Below are positions 31,524 to 39,354 of a stretch of DNA of 64,000 nucleotides, piece after piece. Under the pieces are notes generated by a model. That model ran no database searches. It was not told the DNA's origin and worked only from the letters and a program-made list of their open reading frames with translations. Positions within the stretch are counted from its first letter, which is position 1. Each line of letters starts with the position of its first letter. The stretch lies in the IMG/VR virus record IMGVR_UViG_3300026518_000011, positions 1-64,000 of that record; one strand, 5' to 3'. This stretch comes from a virus. Both the position numbers and the translations under genes were made by a program.

Positions 31524-32447
31524 TTATTGTTCAGATTCCATTTCGTGCAATTTAATCAAACACGCACAGAGGGTAATATCGGGCAACCCAGCCTGTGAAT
31601 GGCGATGCAAGTATTCGGCAATAATTAGTATAGCTTCATCCTCTAACTCCCCAAATACCTCGGATTGTTCATACAATACACGATATGCCCGTTCATACTC
31701 ATCTGGTCGCATGGCAGCTACCAATGACCGTGCTGCAGCCACGTCAAACTGATTGACCACTTCCATCATCTGCAGTTCCCATGGAGCCTTATGAGCTTCG
31801 TCGGTTGGCTCCACTAATACCCCATCAACTACAGACCACTGTAGGTCACTAATTGCGTGTCTTAGGTTTGGATAATTTACACGAACAATCTCCAATAGGC
31901 GGTTAATGGATTCATCCGATGATGCGTCTACCTCTTCTTGGTCAAGTATATCCAACAATCGTTCTGTAAAATCGGTATCATCCAATCCATCAACTACAAT
32001 CTCCCACAATCGGCCTTTTAGGGGATCAATCATTTTTTCTGGACGATTGCAGGTAAAAATAAAACGAACATCATCGACATATCGATCTACTACATTTCGC
32101 AGCGCCTCTTGGGCATCCACAGATAATCGGTCAGACTCATCCATTACAATTAGTTTGAGGTCGTTCCACCCACCAGCTTCACAAAATCCCACGATCTCAT
32201 CACGTATTGAATCTACACCAGACCGAAGACTTGCAGGTATGAACTTGATATCCGCCCTATCTTTCAACATAGCCCTGATAATACGGGTCATGGAGGTCTT
32301 TCCGGTCCCAGTAGGTCCAGACAGTAACAATGATGGGTATGCTAATGGATCAACAATCCATGCATCTAATTTATCTTTGGTTTCGGCACTAGACCAAACG
32401 AATTGGTCTAAATCCGTGGGACTATATTTTTCATACCATAGCTGCAT
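31524..32447 (-). CDS. 44: sliding-clamp loader ATPase (T4 gp44 type)
   Basis: AAA+ clamp-loader large subunit that opens the sliding clamp and puts it on DNA. Opens with the family start LWYEKYSPTDLDQFV; Walker A is GPTGTGKT (residues 44-51), Walker B is LIVMDESDRLS (DESD 103-106), and a sensor-like FIFTCNRPEKMIDPLKGR follows. 307 aa is close to T4 gp44 (319 aa). The small partner gp62 and the clamp gp45 are not seen in this window. Overlaps the preceding coiled-coil gene by one base. Confidence 0.9.
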   Translation of the reverse strand: MQLWYEKYSPTDLDQFVWSSAETKDKLDAWIVDPLAYPSLLLSGPTGTGKTSMTRIIRAMLKDRADIKFIPASLRSGVDSIRDEIVGFCEAGGWNDLKLIVMDESDRLSVDAQEALRNVVDRYVDDVRFIFTCNRPEKMIDPLKGRLWEIVVDGLDDTDFTERLLDILDQEEVDASSDESINRLLEIVRVNYPNLRHAISDLQWSVVDGVLVEPTDEAHKAPWELQMMEVVNQFDVAAARSLVAAMRPDEYERAYRVLYEQSEVFGELEDEAILIIAEYLHRHSQAGLPDITLCACLIKLHEMESEQ

Positions 32448-32872
32448 CAGTAATAATCCCCTATTATTTGATCTATTGCAATCGTGCAGGGTTCAATATG
32501 AACCCTAACGCCTATATGGGTAGTGTTGTAACTGGATGGATTAGCCCAATGACTGACTCTTGGGGTCGCTCTAATATTACCAGAAAACCTACTACGATAT
32601 TTCTCAGGTATTGATGAGTCTATCATTTTAGGTAATATATCATCTAACTTATTTTGCAATGCCTTCGTTAGTGATACCAAAACATGACTACTTGATGATC
32701 CATTAGCGCATCCATCTGATCTTCCCCGCTGATACTCAGCATTCAACTGTTTTTCACACCGCTGTTCAATTTCCCATTCCATGGTGGTTTCTTGAAGTTT
32801 GATCCACGATTCTAATTTACTAATCGTGGATTCCAATTGTTTAATGCGATCATTGTCAGAGGTCACGGGCAT
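32447..32872 (-). CDS. coiled-coil protein of unknown function, 141 aa
   Basis: Start at 32872 (MPVTSDNDRI) is chosen since the longer frame would overlap the GroES-like gene by 143 bases; the remaining overlap is 17 bases. The N-terminal part is a coiled coil (IKQLESTISKLESWIKLQE), the middle is Ser-rich (ANGSSSSHVLVSL), the end has a strand-rich tail. It sits between the GroES-like gene and the clamp loader, where T4 relatives may carry gp62; there is no visible likeness to gp62, so no name is given. Confidence 0.5.
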   Translation of the reverse strand: MPVTSDNDRIKQLESTISKLESWIKLQETTMEWEIEQRCEKQLNAEYQRGRSDGCANGSSSSHVLVSLTKALQNKLDDILPKMIDSSIPEKYRSRFSGNIRATPRVSHWANPSSYNTTHIGVRVHIEPCTIAIDQIIGDYY

Positions 32873-33287
32873 GCCATGTTTCCCAATCCGGATATAGTCG
32901 TGCGATCTGCTGCTGTTCAAATTCAGTAGGTTCGTTGGACTCAACCCCAAGAATATCTTCAAAAGGAATAGACCAAACCTTGCCAACTTTTTTCCCATTA
33001 ATCATTGCAGACATCCCACGGGTCCACTTCAATTGGTCTAGTAGCACCTTACTCCCCAGAGGAAGCGTCTCAGACCGCTCCAGTTGATCAGAGATGGCCA
33101 ACACGATGGCCCAGCGAGGTCTTACCCCCTGATGCTTGACATGGATGTTACGGTCCTTGTCAGCGGATGAGTCATCGAGTAGATAGAATTTTTTCCCACC
33201 AAGCATTCTGGTAGTATCCCCGTCGTCGTAGATGCCAACTAGAACGCGTGTATGAAGCGGCTTGATGCCGACTAGACTTTTTGCCAT
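32856..33287 (-). CDS. GroES-like co-chaperonin candidate, 143 aa
   Basis: The order of motifs suggests a GroES fold: IKPLHTRVLVGI at the start (GroES: IRPLxDRVLV), a mobile-loop-like segment, then HQGVRPRWAIVLAISDQ and LPLGSKVLLDQLKWTRG, matching the GxVxAVGxG...VxxGDxVLF part of GroES. Phage GroES-like proteins such as T4 gp31 replace the host co-chaperonin when the capsid protein is folded by GroEL. 143 aa is longer than GroES (about 95 aa) and gp31 (111 aa). A different SH3-like barrel is possible. Confidence 0.5.
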   Translation of the reverse strand: MAKSLVGIKPLHTRVLVGIYDDGDTTRMLGGKKFYLLDDSSADKDRNIHVKHQGVRPRWAIVLAISDQLERSETLPLGSKVLLDQLKWTRGMSAMINGKKVGKVWSIPFEDILGVESNEPTEFEQQQIARLYPDWETWHARDL

Positions 33288-33313
33288 TATTTATCTCCAA
33301 TGTTACTGAATGG

Positions 33314-33342
33314 CAGATAATTAATCCCACCCGCGTTTACAA
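33314..33342 (-). promoter_or_regulatory. sigma70-like promoter
   Basis: Minus strand: TTGTAA (33342-33337), 17-base spacer, TATCTG (33319-33314), in the 57-base gap before the GroES-like gene. Confidence 0.55.
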
Positions 33343-33344
33343 GA

Positions 33345-35108
33345 TCAGACGTCGTTTTTCGTCAACAAATATCCATAATATGATTTTCCACGGGTTCGAG
33401 CAACATAATCGAGATTCACCTCCTGTTCATATTGCCACGTGTTGGGTTTAACATATGGTGGATATAGGCAGCTTGGGTCATACATGAACGCCCGTTCCGC
33501 CTCCAACCCCTTGGCCTTATGGATGGTAGAGCATACTACAGCACTTTCGATATTATCATCCGAAAATAGAGATTCTATATCCTTGATAATCGATGTCACT
33601 TTCCCGTCTGTATTAGCAGTGATGAATACACGAATGGATTTGGCCCGATCCTTGACCCGCTGCATAGCATCCTCATTATCAGGATCATCCCGATAGATCA
33701 TAGCGACCTGATCGGTTTCCCATTCGTCCAACTTTTTTACCAAAGTAATCACCCGAACCCCATCACAGGTCATTTTAGGCATTTTCTTCCCTGGTTTTTT
33801 GGGATTGGGGACCCAGTGTTTTTCTGCAACACAATCATCGATGATCCTAATTAGGCCATCACCGATATTCCGACCCTTTACGAATACTGATACCCGTTGG
33901 TTAATCAGACCATATGCGAATTCAATCAATGGGGCATTATTCCGGCATAGCACCAAATCCTGTGGTTTAAAGGTCTGGGCATCCCAATCGGTTAATCGTG
34001 CTACTTCGCCCTCTATTGCAGTAGCAGCCCACTCGATCACTGGCACCAATTCCTGTGCATGGCGGACCAACGCCTTTGAGCATCGATAAGTGATTGACAG
34101 CGGTAATTTCTTCACCCCGAATAGTGTTGAAAACTTCTCAAATGCATTAGTGTCACTGCCCCGAAAACCATATAGTGATTGGTTTTTGTCGCCTACCCCA
34201 CACACGATACCATTTGGCCGCAACACCATTTTGATCAATTCTAGGTCTACCGCATTCACATCTTGCACCTCATCGATGAACACTATGTCCTGTGTGGGCT
34301 TAGTCAAACTATTACCGTTAGGGCGTTTGCACACCGTGAGCCATTTCTGGTCATCAAAATCAATGGTATTGGTGTCATAGATATTCGAGTCACTAAATGA
34401 GATAGCCAATACGTCCCGAACCTTCTGATATACTGTAGGCCGGATCACCGGATCGATCATCCATCCATGGTGGACACAAATCTGGGTCAATGTGTGGTCT
34501 GTAGCCGATAACCCATTCACACCAACCCCATCAGACACCCCAACCGGAATTACCCCCATGGATTTGCACATATTGACCAACTGTTTGACATCTTTCCCGT
34601 ATTGGTCCTGTTGTTGAAAATTTAACTCTTTGCGAATGATCGATTGGGTTCGATAATTACTGAGACCAATCTTACCAACCCCTATCCCTTTAAGATATGG
34701 CATCAATAGTTTGAACCCCAATCCGTTCAAGGTTTTGGATTCCACATGGTGGGGGAGCCGTTCTTTCAGTTCATCAACAATGGACTTATTAAATGCCAAA
34801 AATATAGAATTTAATGATCGGGGGATCAGATTGGCCGCAGCTACCGCAGTGGACGTTTTCCCGCTACCCGCTACTGCACTAATGGCAACACTGACGGTTG
34901 GTTTACCAGTCTGGTAGTTGACGATCTGCTCGTTTAAATGGGAGAAGATGTTACACTGCAATGGGCTGGCATTGGTCATACCGGTTTTTATCTTAATGAC
35001 ATCATCACCATACTCAGGAGTTTCTGGAACAGCTAGATCAGCGAACTCCTCAGGCTCCTCTGCCATTGATTTGATGCGGTCTCGTAGGCGGTCTCGTTTT
35101 GTTGCCAT
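33345..35108 (-). CDS. SF1 (UvrD/Rep-like) DNA helicase, 587 aa
   Basis: Superfamily 1A helicase motifs in order: AVAGSGKTST (motif I, about 80-85), FLAFNKSIVDEL (Ia), VFIDEVQD (II, 279-283), GVGDKNQSLYGFRGSD (III, about 307-320), LSITYRCSKALVRHA (IV), and STIHKAKGLEAERAFMY near the end (V). Such helicases unwind DNA 3'-5' at forks or in repair and may stand in for T4 Dda or UvsW. The start at 35108 (MATKRD) is preferred to a TTG at 35171, because that TTG is part of the promoter -35 box. Confidence 0.85.
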   Translation of the reverse strand: MATKRDRLRDRIKSMAEEPEEFADLAVPETPEYGDDVIKIKTGMTNASPLQCNIFSHLNEQIVNYQTGKPTVSVAISAVAGSGKTSTAVAAANLIPRSLNSIFLAFNKSIVDELKERLPHHVESKTLNGLGFKLLMPYLKGIGVGKIGLSNYRTQSIIRKELNFQQQDQYGKDVKQLVNMCKSMGVIPVGVSDGVGVNGLSATDHTLTQICVHHGWMIDPVIRPTVYQKVRDVLAISFSDSNIYDTNTIDFDDQKWLTVCKRPNGNSLTKPTQDIVFIDEVQDVNAVDLELIKMVLRPNGIVCGVGDKNQSLYGFRGSDTNAFEKFSTLFGVKKLPLSITYRCSKALVRHAQELVPVIEWAATAIEGEVARLTDWDAQTFKPQDLVLCRNNAPLIEFAYGLINQRVSVFVKGRNIGDGLIRIIDDCVAEKHWVPNPKKPGKKMPKMTCDGVRVITLVKKLDEWETDQVAMIYRDDPDNEDAMQRVKDRAKSIRVFITANTDGKVTSIIKDIESLFSDDNIESAVVCSTIHKAKGLEAERAFMYDPSCLYPPYVKPNTWQYEQEVNLDYVARTRGKSYYGYLLTKNDV

Positions 35109-35142
35109 CGGTGGTTTACCCCCTTGATTTGATTCAGTTACG

Positions 35143-35171
35143 AATGTAATATCAAGGGGTGATGCTGTCAA
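35143..35171 (-). promoter_or_regulatory. sigma70-like promoter of the helicase gene
   Basis: Minus strand: TTGACA (35171-35166), 17-base spacer, TACATT (35148-35143). Directly follows the stop of the upstream gene. Confidence 0.7.
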
Positions 35172-35570
35172 TTACTTTTTGGGCTTTTTAAGTTTACCCA
35201 ATAGATTACCGAGTTCGGCATCTGCCGCTGTATTACTCGCGGACTGTCCCTTTGATGCGGGTTTCTTCGCAGCTTTAACCTTTACCCCCGTAATATCATT
35301 TAGGGTGGTCGCTGTACCATTTTCGGTGAACGACGACTTCATCGCGGTATCACCAACAGTGACAGGATGTGTATCCATCACTGGTGGGACTGTGGTGCCC
35401 CCCGTTGGCACAAATCCACGAACACTTGGGGTTGTATTGACTGTGGGATTATACCCAGCATTTGCCCGTGTGGATTTTTCCTGCTTGCCAATGGGCTGCG
35501 CACCCCTAGAGATTAAGTCATCCATATTGAGAATTGCTCCACGAGCTGTAGTTACCATTCCATTCGCCAT
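35172..35570 (-). CDS. unknown, low-complexity protein, 132 aa
   Basis: Not recognised. Thr/Gly/Pro/Val-rich and probably disordered, ending in a Lys-rich tail (GNLLGKLKKPKK). Behind a late-type box (27 bases upstream), so likely a virion or assembly protein. Confidence 0.55.
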   Translation of the reverse strand: MANGMVTTARGAILNMDDLISRGAQPIGKQEKSTRANAGYNPTVNTTPSVRGFVPTGGTTVPPVMDTHPVTVGDTAMKSSFTENGTATTLNDITGVKVKAAKKPASKGQSASNTAADAELGNLLGKLKKPKK

Positions 35571-35597
35571 TGTTGATCCCTCTGATAGCTGATATTA

Positions 35598-35605
35598 ATA
35601 TTTAG
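35598..35605 (-). promoter_or_regulatory. late-type box CTAAATAT
   Basis: Minus-strand CTAAATAT, 27 bases before the start at 35570. Confidence 0.55.
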
Positions 35606-35609
35606 GATG

Positions 35610-35903
35610 TTACCCGTTGAGTATCCTACGATATGCCTCACGGTCACACAAAAACCTCTGATACCCGCCGATCACTTGTTCGGTAATTGAATCCTGCTCA
35701 ACCATCATGACGACCATAGATTTGGGAATTAACATTTCGTCACATTCAGCACTAGGCCACCAATCACCACCAATGGTATGGTCATTAACTACCAATCGAG
35801 GCATAGTCACTACGAATGAATAATTACCTGATGAAGTCTCATCCATTCGAATAAATTTAGCGATTACCGTTTCACCCGTTGATAGTTTATATAAGTGAAT
35901 CAT
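35610..35903 (-). CDS. Sm-like barrel candidate, 97 aa
   Basis: The pattern KLSTGETVIAKFIRMDE, then a strand FVVTMPRLVV, a short WWPSAECDE, LIPKSMVVMMVE and a C-terminal helix (GGYQRFLCDREAY) resembles the small phage proteins with an Sm/Hfq-like start (KLxSGExxIxxV). A second protein of the same outline is at 37830-38189. Coupled by ATGA to the DnaE-like gene. The fold assignment rests on pattern only. Confidence 0.45.
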   Translation of the reverse strand: MIHLYKLSTGETVIAKFIRMDETSSGNYSFVVTMPRLVVNDHTIGGDWWPSAECDEMLIPKSMVVMMVEQDSITEQVIGGYQRFLCDREAYRRILNG

Positions 35904-36439
35904 TTGTAGAATTCCTCCATGGGTATGTCATATTTTACCGGATCAACCTTATTGGCCCCAATCAGGAACATCACCAGACTAGCACACGAAGACCCCCGCC
36001 CAAGACCCCAAACTATATTGTTGTCCCTCAACGAATCGGTGATATAAATCAAACACCGAATGAATGGTTCCATACTAGTTTCAGCCACCCGAATCATTTC
36101 CATGTCTAATCGGACTTCGTATTCATCCGGTAATCCCATTGAGGAAAGTGCAGCATAACAATAATCAACCACAACAATATTTTTATAATCCTCAGGAATA
36201 TTCCAATCATACGATTTTAGTGATGGTCCCATCACGTTATCGTCTTTGATCCACTGTTTTGCACTATCTCCGGTCCCGTGGATCATATGGTAACGAGTAA
36301 TGTCATCATGCTGGGCAAACATTAACTCCGAAAAGTCTAAGCCATTGAGGGCCATATTCACTAAGAGTTTATGTTTAACCGCAACCGACCCCGTATCAGT
36401 GATATACCGATCATCAAGTTCTAACAGTGAGCTACTCAT
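35900..36439 (-). CDS. DnaE/PolC palm-like fragment protein, 179 aa
   Basis: The C-terminal 40 residues (NNIVWGLGRGSSCASLVMFL, then IGANKVDPVKYDIPMEEFY) match the bacterial DNA polymerase III alpha motif GRGSxxGSLVAYxLGITxVDPxxYxLLFERF, which forms part of the palm and nucleotide-binding site. The first 140 residues are helical and not recognisable as the rest of DnaE. The frame has its own start and stop, and the gene after it starts normally (ATGA overlap), so it looks like a stand-alone small protein, not a sequencing break. Catalytic Asp residues of the palm are not seen. Confidence 0.55.
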   Translation of the reverse strand: MSSSLLELDDRYITDTGSVAVKHKLLVNMALNGLDFSELMFAQHDDITRYHMIHGTGDSAKQWIKDDNVMGPSLKSYDWNIPEDYKNIVVVDYCYAALSSMGLPDEYEVRLDMEMIRVAETSMEPFIRCLIYITDSLRDNNIVWGLGRGSSCASLVMFLIGANKVDPVKYDIPMEEFYK

Positions 36440-36467
36440 ATATGTTACCCCAAACGAGTGTAATTAG

Positions 36468-36475
36468 ATAAATAC
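36468..36475 (+). promoter_or_regulatory. late-type box ATAAATAC
   Basis: Plus-strand ATAAATAC, 31 bases before the only long plus-strand late gene of this part (36507). Confidence 0.6.
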
Positions 36476-36506
36476 GTTATAAGTCATACTGACTATATAA
36501 GATATC

Positions 36507-37796
36507 ATGAGGGAATTCCAAGTGTCCAAACTCAGCATTCAACTTGTCCAAGAACATCTTCTGACCGAATCAGAGGAAATGAAACCAAGTTACGATACCA
36601 TGTCCGCCCCGAATGGTAAATCCCGCACAATCGACAAACCTAAAAATTTATCAATTACACGGACAGCTATCAAGCAGATTGAGGTTCCCACCAGTCATAA
36701 AGGCAAAAATCCTAGGAAGACTGCGGGAAAGGTAAAGGGTGGGATTCCTACAGCAAAGACCGCTGAGGAACTTTACAACCAACTATCAGTTCCTAAAATG
36801 AGTGCTGCAAAAAATCAAAAGAGTCCGGCATCACCAAAAGTGGTTAGTCGGAAAACAAATCAGACATCAAAGCAAACCGTAGTGAAAAATCCAATTAAAC
36901 GCACCGATGGCGGAAAGTCCGGTAATGCAGGTATCCCCGCTGCGGACTATGCTGACGTATATACCAAAAAGATGCCCCACGGGGGATCAACACTTGGGAC
37001 CACTGGCGGTAAAAAGGTTCCAGAAGTGAATGCCCCAAAGGCTGCTAATCTCAGAGGGACCACCAATGGTCGCATAGCTCCGGCCAAAATCAGGTCCCAG
37101 AAAGCGAATCAGTCGGTCCCACAGGTCACTTATGGCAAAGGTTTCGTATCATCCCCATCGGATGCCCCTGCGAAGATCAAAGTGGCAAAACACGTCAAGG
37201 GGCATAACGTAATGGAATCGGTTAAGATCATGATCAACGGAACACCAAAGGCTACCTTTGGTGTTATCCATAAGGATGTGGCCGCGAAACTAGTGGAGAG
37301 TTACAAAAAGTTTGGATATGATGTAGAACTACATCGGGCAGACTCCTCTGAATGGAAACAAGATCGTGCATTACTAAAGAAAATCTATGAATCCATGGAT
37401 GCCTACTACAACGGTGCCCCTCGTACCGCCCAGAAGCTCCGTAAAGCCGCTATGGACCGATTCTTCGCAGTATCCCAATCAGACTACAATACCATGTATG
37501 AAAGCCGTCAACAATTCTCCAGAACGCTTAAAGCAGCTTTCAGCCGTATCATGGAACAGGCTGATCTAAAATATCGCAGATCGCTCAATGTTGTCGAAGG
37601 GCTGGCCCGTGTAGAAGCAGGTGACAGCGTAATAGATTTAGATATGATTACACAAGCCCGTGACACTAATATGGCATTACGGAATTTCCGCAATGAGATT
37701 GTTGAAGAATACGGGTTTAATGCAAAAATGAAACATGTGTTCATTAATGGCCGAAAATACCACGCCGATGATATCCAAGAGTGGTGCAGCAAATAA
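36507..37796 (+). CDS. basic protein with disordered N-terminal half, 429 aa
   Basis: Not recognised. The first 235 residues are Lys/Pro/Ser/Thr/Gly-rich and disordered, with many short basic clusters. From about residue 240 a folded part follows: VKIMINGTPKATFGVIHKDV (strands, resembling small nucleic-acid binding folds), then a helical domain rich in Arg, Gln and Tyr to the end. Strongly basic overall. Late-type box upstream and the opposite orientation to its neighbours. Possibly a DNA-binding protein packaged in the head, but that is inference. A perfect palindromic terminator follows. Confidence 0.6.
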   Translation: MREFQVSKLSIQLVQEHLLTESEEMKPSYDTMSAPNGKSRTIDKPKNLSITRTAIKQIEVPTSHKGKNPRKTAGKVKGGIPTAKTAEELYNQLSVPKMSAAKNQKSPASPKVVSRKTNQTSKQTVVKNPIKRTDGGKSGNAGIPAADYADVYTKKMPHGGSTLGTTGGKKVPEVNAPKAANLRGTTNGRIAPAKIRSQKANQSVPQVTYGKGFVSSPSDAPAKIKVAKHVKGHNVMESVKIMINGTPKATFGVIHKDVAAKLVESYKKFGYDVELHRADSSEWKQDRALLKKIYESMDAYYNGAPRTAQKLRKAAMDRFFAVSQSDYNTMYESRQQFSRTLKAAFSRIMEQADLKYRRSLNVVEGLARVEAGDSVIDLDMITQARDTNMALRNFRNEIVEEYGFNAKMKHVFINGRKYHADDIQEWCSK

Positions 37797-37797
37797 C

Positions 37798-37825
37798 AAC
37801 ATGGGGACCAATTGGTCCCCATGTT
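37798..37825. terminator. palindromic terminator between convergent genes
   Basis: 28-bp perfect palindrome centred at 37811/37812 with arms of 14 bases (AACATGGGGACCAA), followed by TTCTTT. Begins two bases after the stop of the plus-strand gene. Confidence 0.8.
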
Positions 37826-37829
37826 TTCT

Positions 37830-38189
37830 TTAACTTGATCCGTTGAAACCTGACAAGTCCAACCCCTGAAGTGTTGATGCAGCCATAATACTGCCGGTTT
37901 TTTGGGTATATTTCTCAATCATATCAGATGATGGGGCAAGCGCCATGATCACATGTGCGGCATCGATCCATACCTCATCATCACATTTGTGTAGGGGATA
38001 ACCATACTCCAATACTGAGATTTCAAATCCATTGGGTGTTGGCACAGGCACAAACATACGAGGTTTGTTACATTTCACCCGCAGAGTGCTGACATCGACC
38101 TCAATGATGCGGGTCATAAAATCCTTACCATTGACCAAATCCAACGTTACGATGTCGCCTACGTGTTTTCTGAGTGTTTCCAGTTGCAT
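37830..38189 (-). CDS. Sm-like barrel candidate, 119 aa
   Basis: Starts with a helix and two strands of Sm type (VGDIVTLDLVNGKDFMTRIIEVD, then LRVKCNKPRMFV), a proline-rich turn, a second strand pair and an AHVIMALAPSSDMIEKY...TGS tail. The outline is the same as the 97-aa protein at 35610. Small Sm-like proteins of unknown function are frequent in T4-like phages. RNA binding is possible but not shown. Confidence 0.45.
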   Translation of the reverse strand: MQLETLRKHVGDIVTLDLVNGKDFMTRIIEVDVSTLRVKCNKPRMFVPVPTPNGFEISVLEYGYPLHKCDDEVWIDAAHVIMALAPSSDMIEKYTQKTGSIMAASTLQGLDLSGFNGSS

Positions 38190-38212
38190 AATAATCCTTT
38201 CTGAAATAATAA

Positions 38213-38242
38213 TAATGGCCTATGAATTACCATAGGCCATTA
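38213..38242 (-). terminator. hairpin terminator
   Basis: TAATGGCCTATG / CATAGGCCATTA, 12 bp with a 6-base loop, followed on the minus strand by an AT-rich tract (TTATTATTTC). Closes the 38266-38931 gene. Confidence 0.65.
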
Positions 38243-38265
38243 TGGGTGTCAATGAACAAAAAGTA

Positions 38266-38931
38266 TTATTCAGGACGATCTGCTTCAACCACAACTACTG
38301 ATGGTTCTGCAGAACCATCAGTAGTTGCCGCAGATTTCTTCTTAGTACCACGCCTCCGTGGCGCTCGTTTAGGTGCAGGTTTTTTGGCAGGTGCATCCAT
38401 GGCAGTCAACTTCTCAAGGATAGCCTGCTGAGTAGCAGCAAGGGCGGTCAGGGCATCTACCATGGCAGTATCTGCTGGCACAGATGCCGGTGCGGGAATA
38501 GCAGCGGGGGTCACAGTGTCGGGGGCCACAGGGTCAGGGGCGATGGTTTTAGGCTCAATACTTTCCCCATACCCACTGAACAGTGCTTTTTGAGATGGAT
38601 CGTAGAAGTTGATTTCCTTCATCGTAAGTTTACGTACCTGTGACGAACGACCAGTCACGCCCTGCCGAATCAAATGGGTTTGCCAATCCACACCACTAGG
38701 GTGATGGGTGGTTTCCAATATTGATTTCCCACTCGTCCCTAGCAGGTAGTCTTGTCCTTGAGCAGCATCACTCAATGCGATCTGTTTCAATGACTGTGAT
38801 TCACTCGCAGGCATGGCTGAGGGGAATGCCACCAGCACCTCATTACTGGTTGCTCGATGACCCAACAGGATCACCTCTTCCCCACTTGGACTAATCGTTG
38901 CAAAGTGGCGGGATTTTGTCTCATTACTCAT
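38266..38931 (-). CDS. unknown, probably virion-associated protein, 221 aa
   Basis: Not recognised. Start at 38931 (MSNETKSR) overlaps the previous stop by 8 bases; the longer frame is rejected. A mixed N-terminal domain (about 1-125), then an Ala/Pro/Thr-rich linker, a helix (VDALTALAATQQAILEKL) and a highly basic AKKPAPKRAPRRRGTKKK tail. The 3' end holds a 36-bp perfect palindrome. In an operon with the 92-aa gene behind a late-type box. Confidence 0.58.
   Translation of the reverse strand: MSNETKSRHFATISPSGEEVILLGHRATSNEVLVAFPSAMPASESQSLKQIALSDAAQGQDYLLGTSGKSILETTHHPSGVDWQTHLIRQGVTGRSSQVRKLTMKEINFYDPSQKALFSGYGESIEPKTIAPDPVAPDTVTPAAIPAPASVPADTAMVDALTALAATQQAILEKLTAMDAPAKKPAPKRAPRRRGTKKKSAATTDGSAEPSVVVVEADRPE
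38292..38327. repeat. 36-bp perfect palindrome inside a coding region
   Basis: CAACTACTGATGGTTCTG followed at once by its exact reverse complement, centred on CTGCAG, with no loop. It lies 26 bases before the stop codon of the 221-aa gene and encodes part of its last 20 residues. Confidence 0.95.
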
Positions 38932-39202
38932 TGGCAGGAACCTCAACATCATTAGCGGCTTGAGCAGCAGCTTGAGCAGCGGCTTGTTGCTGTCGTAGTT
39001 TCATCACTTCATCATCGAAGTTCTTACCCGTGGCTTTTTCAATCGCGCCTACCAGTGAGCTTCGGCATTTACCTACAACCTCAAACTCATTAGGCTGGAT
39101 AACACCAGATGCAGCAGACTTTTCCATCAGTTGTAGGGCGATCCACGCATCCTGTACGGTCATTCCATCCAATGATGTGGCCTGTTCTTTCTCGTCAAAC
39201 AT
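38924..39202 (-). CDS. hypothetical protein, 92 aa
   Basis: Unknown. All-helical, with a Gln/Ala-rich C-terminal stretch (LRQQQAAAQAAAQAANDVE) likely to be a coiled coil. Its sequence (DAWIALQLMEKSAASGVIQPNEFEVVGKCR) has no recognised motif. Precedes and overlaps the 221-aa gene, and a late-type box lies 67 bases upstream. Confidence 0.58.
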   Translation of the reverse strand: MFDEKEQATSLDGMTVQDAWIALQLMEKSAASGVIQPNEFEVVGKCRSSLVGAIEKATGKNFDDEVMKLRQQQAAAQAAAQAANDVEVPANE

Positions 39203-39269
39203 ATATAATCCTCGCAGTTTGTTAAACGTATATCACAACAATCAATAGGTTGATCATTTTGATGCACGA

Positions 39270-39277
39270 GTATTTAG
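39270..39277 (-). promoter_or_regulatory. late-type box CTAAATAC
   Basis: Minus-strand CTAAATAC in the 152-base gap between clpS and the 92-aa gene, 67 bases before the latter. Confidence 0.5.
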
Positions 39278-39354
39278 GCAACTGCGCATTTAATTTGGTT
39301 ATATTTGACGAGATTTCATATTTATGGCGCAAGTTTTTTACATAATAAATATTT

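Noticed and set aside
31906-32508. 200-aa plus-strand Ser-rich frame
   Set aside because: Antisense of the clamp-loader gene, which has all AAA+ motifs.
35900-36439. Complete phage DNA polymerase III alpha
   Set aside because: Only about 40 residues match; catalytic Asp motifs and the PHP and finger domains are absent.
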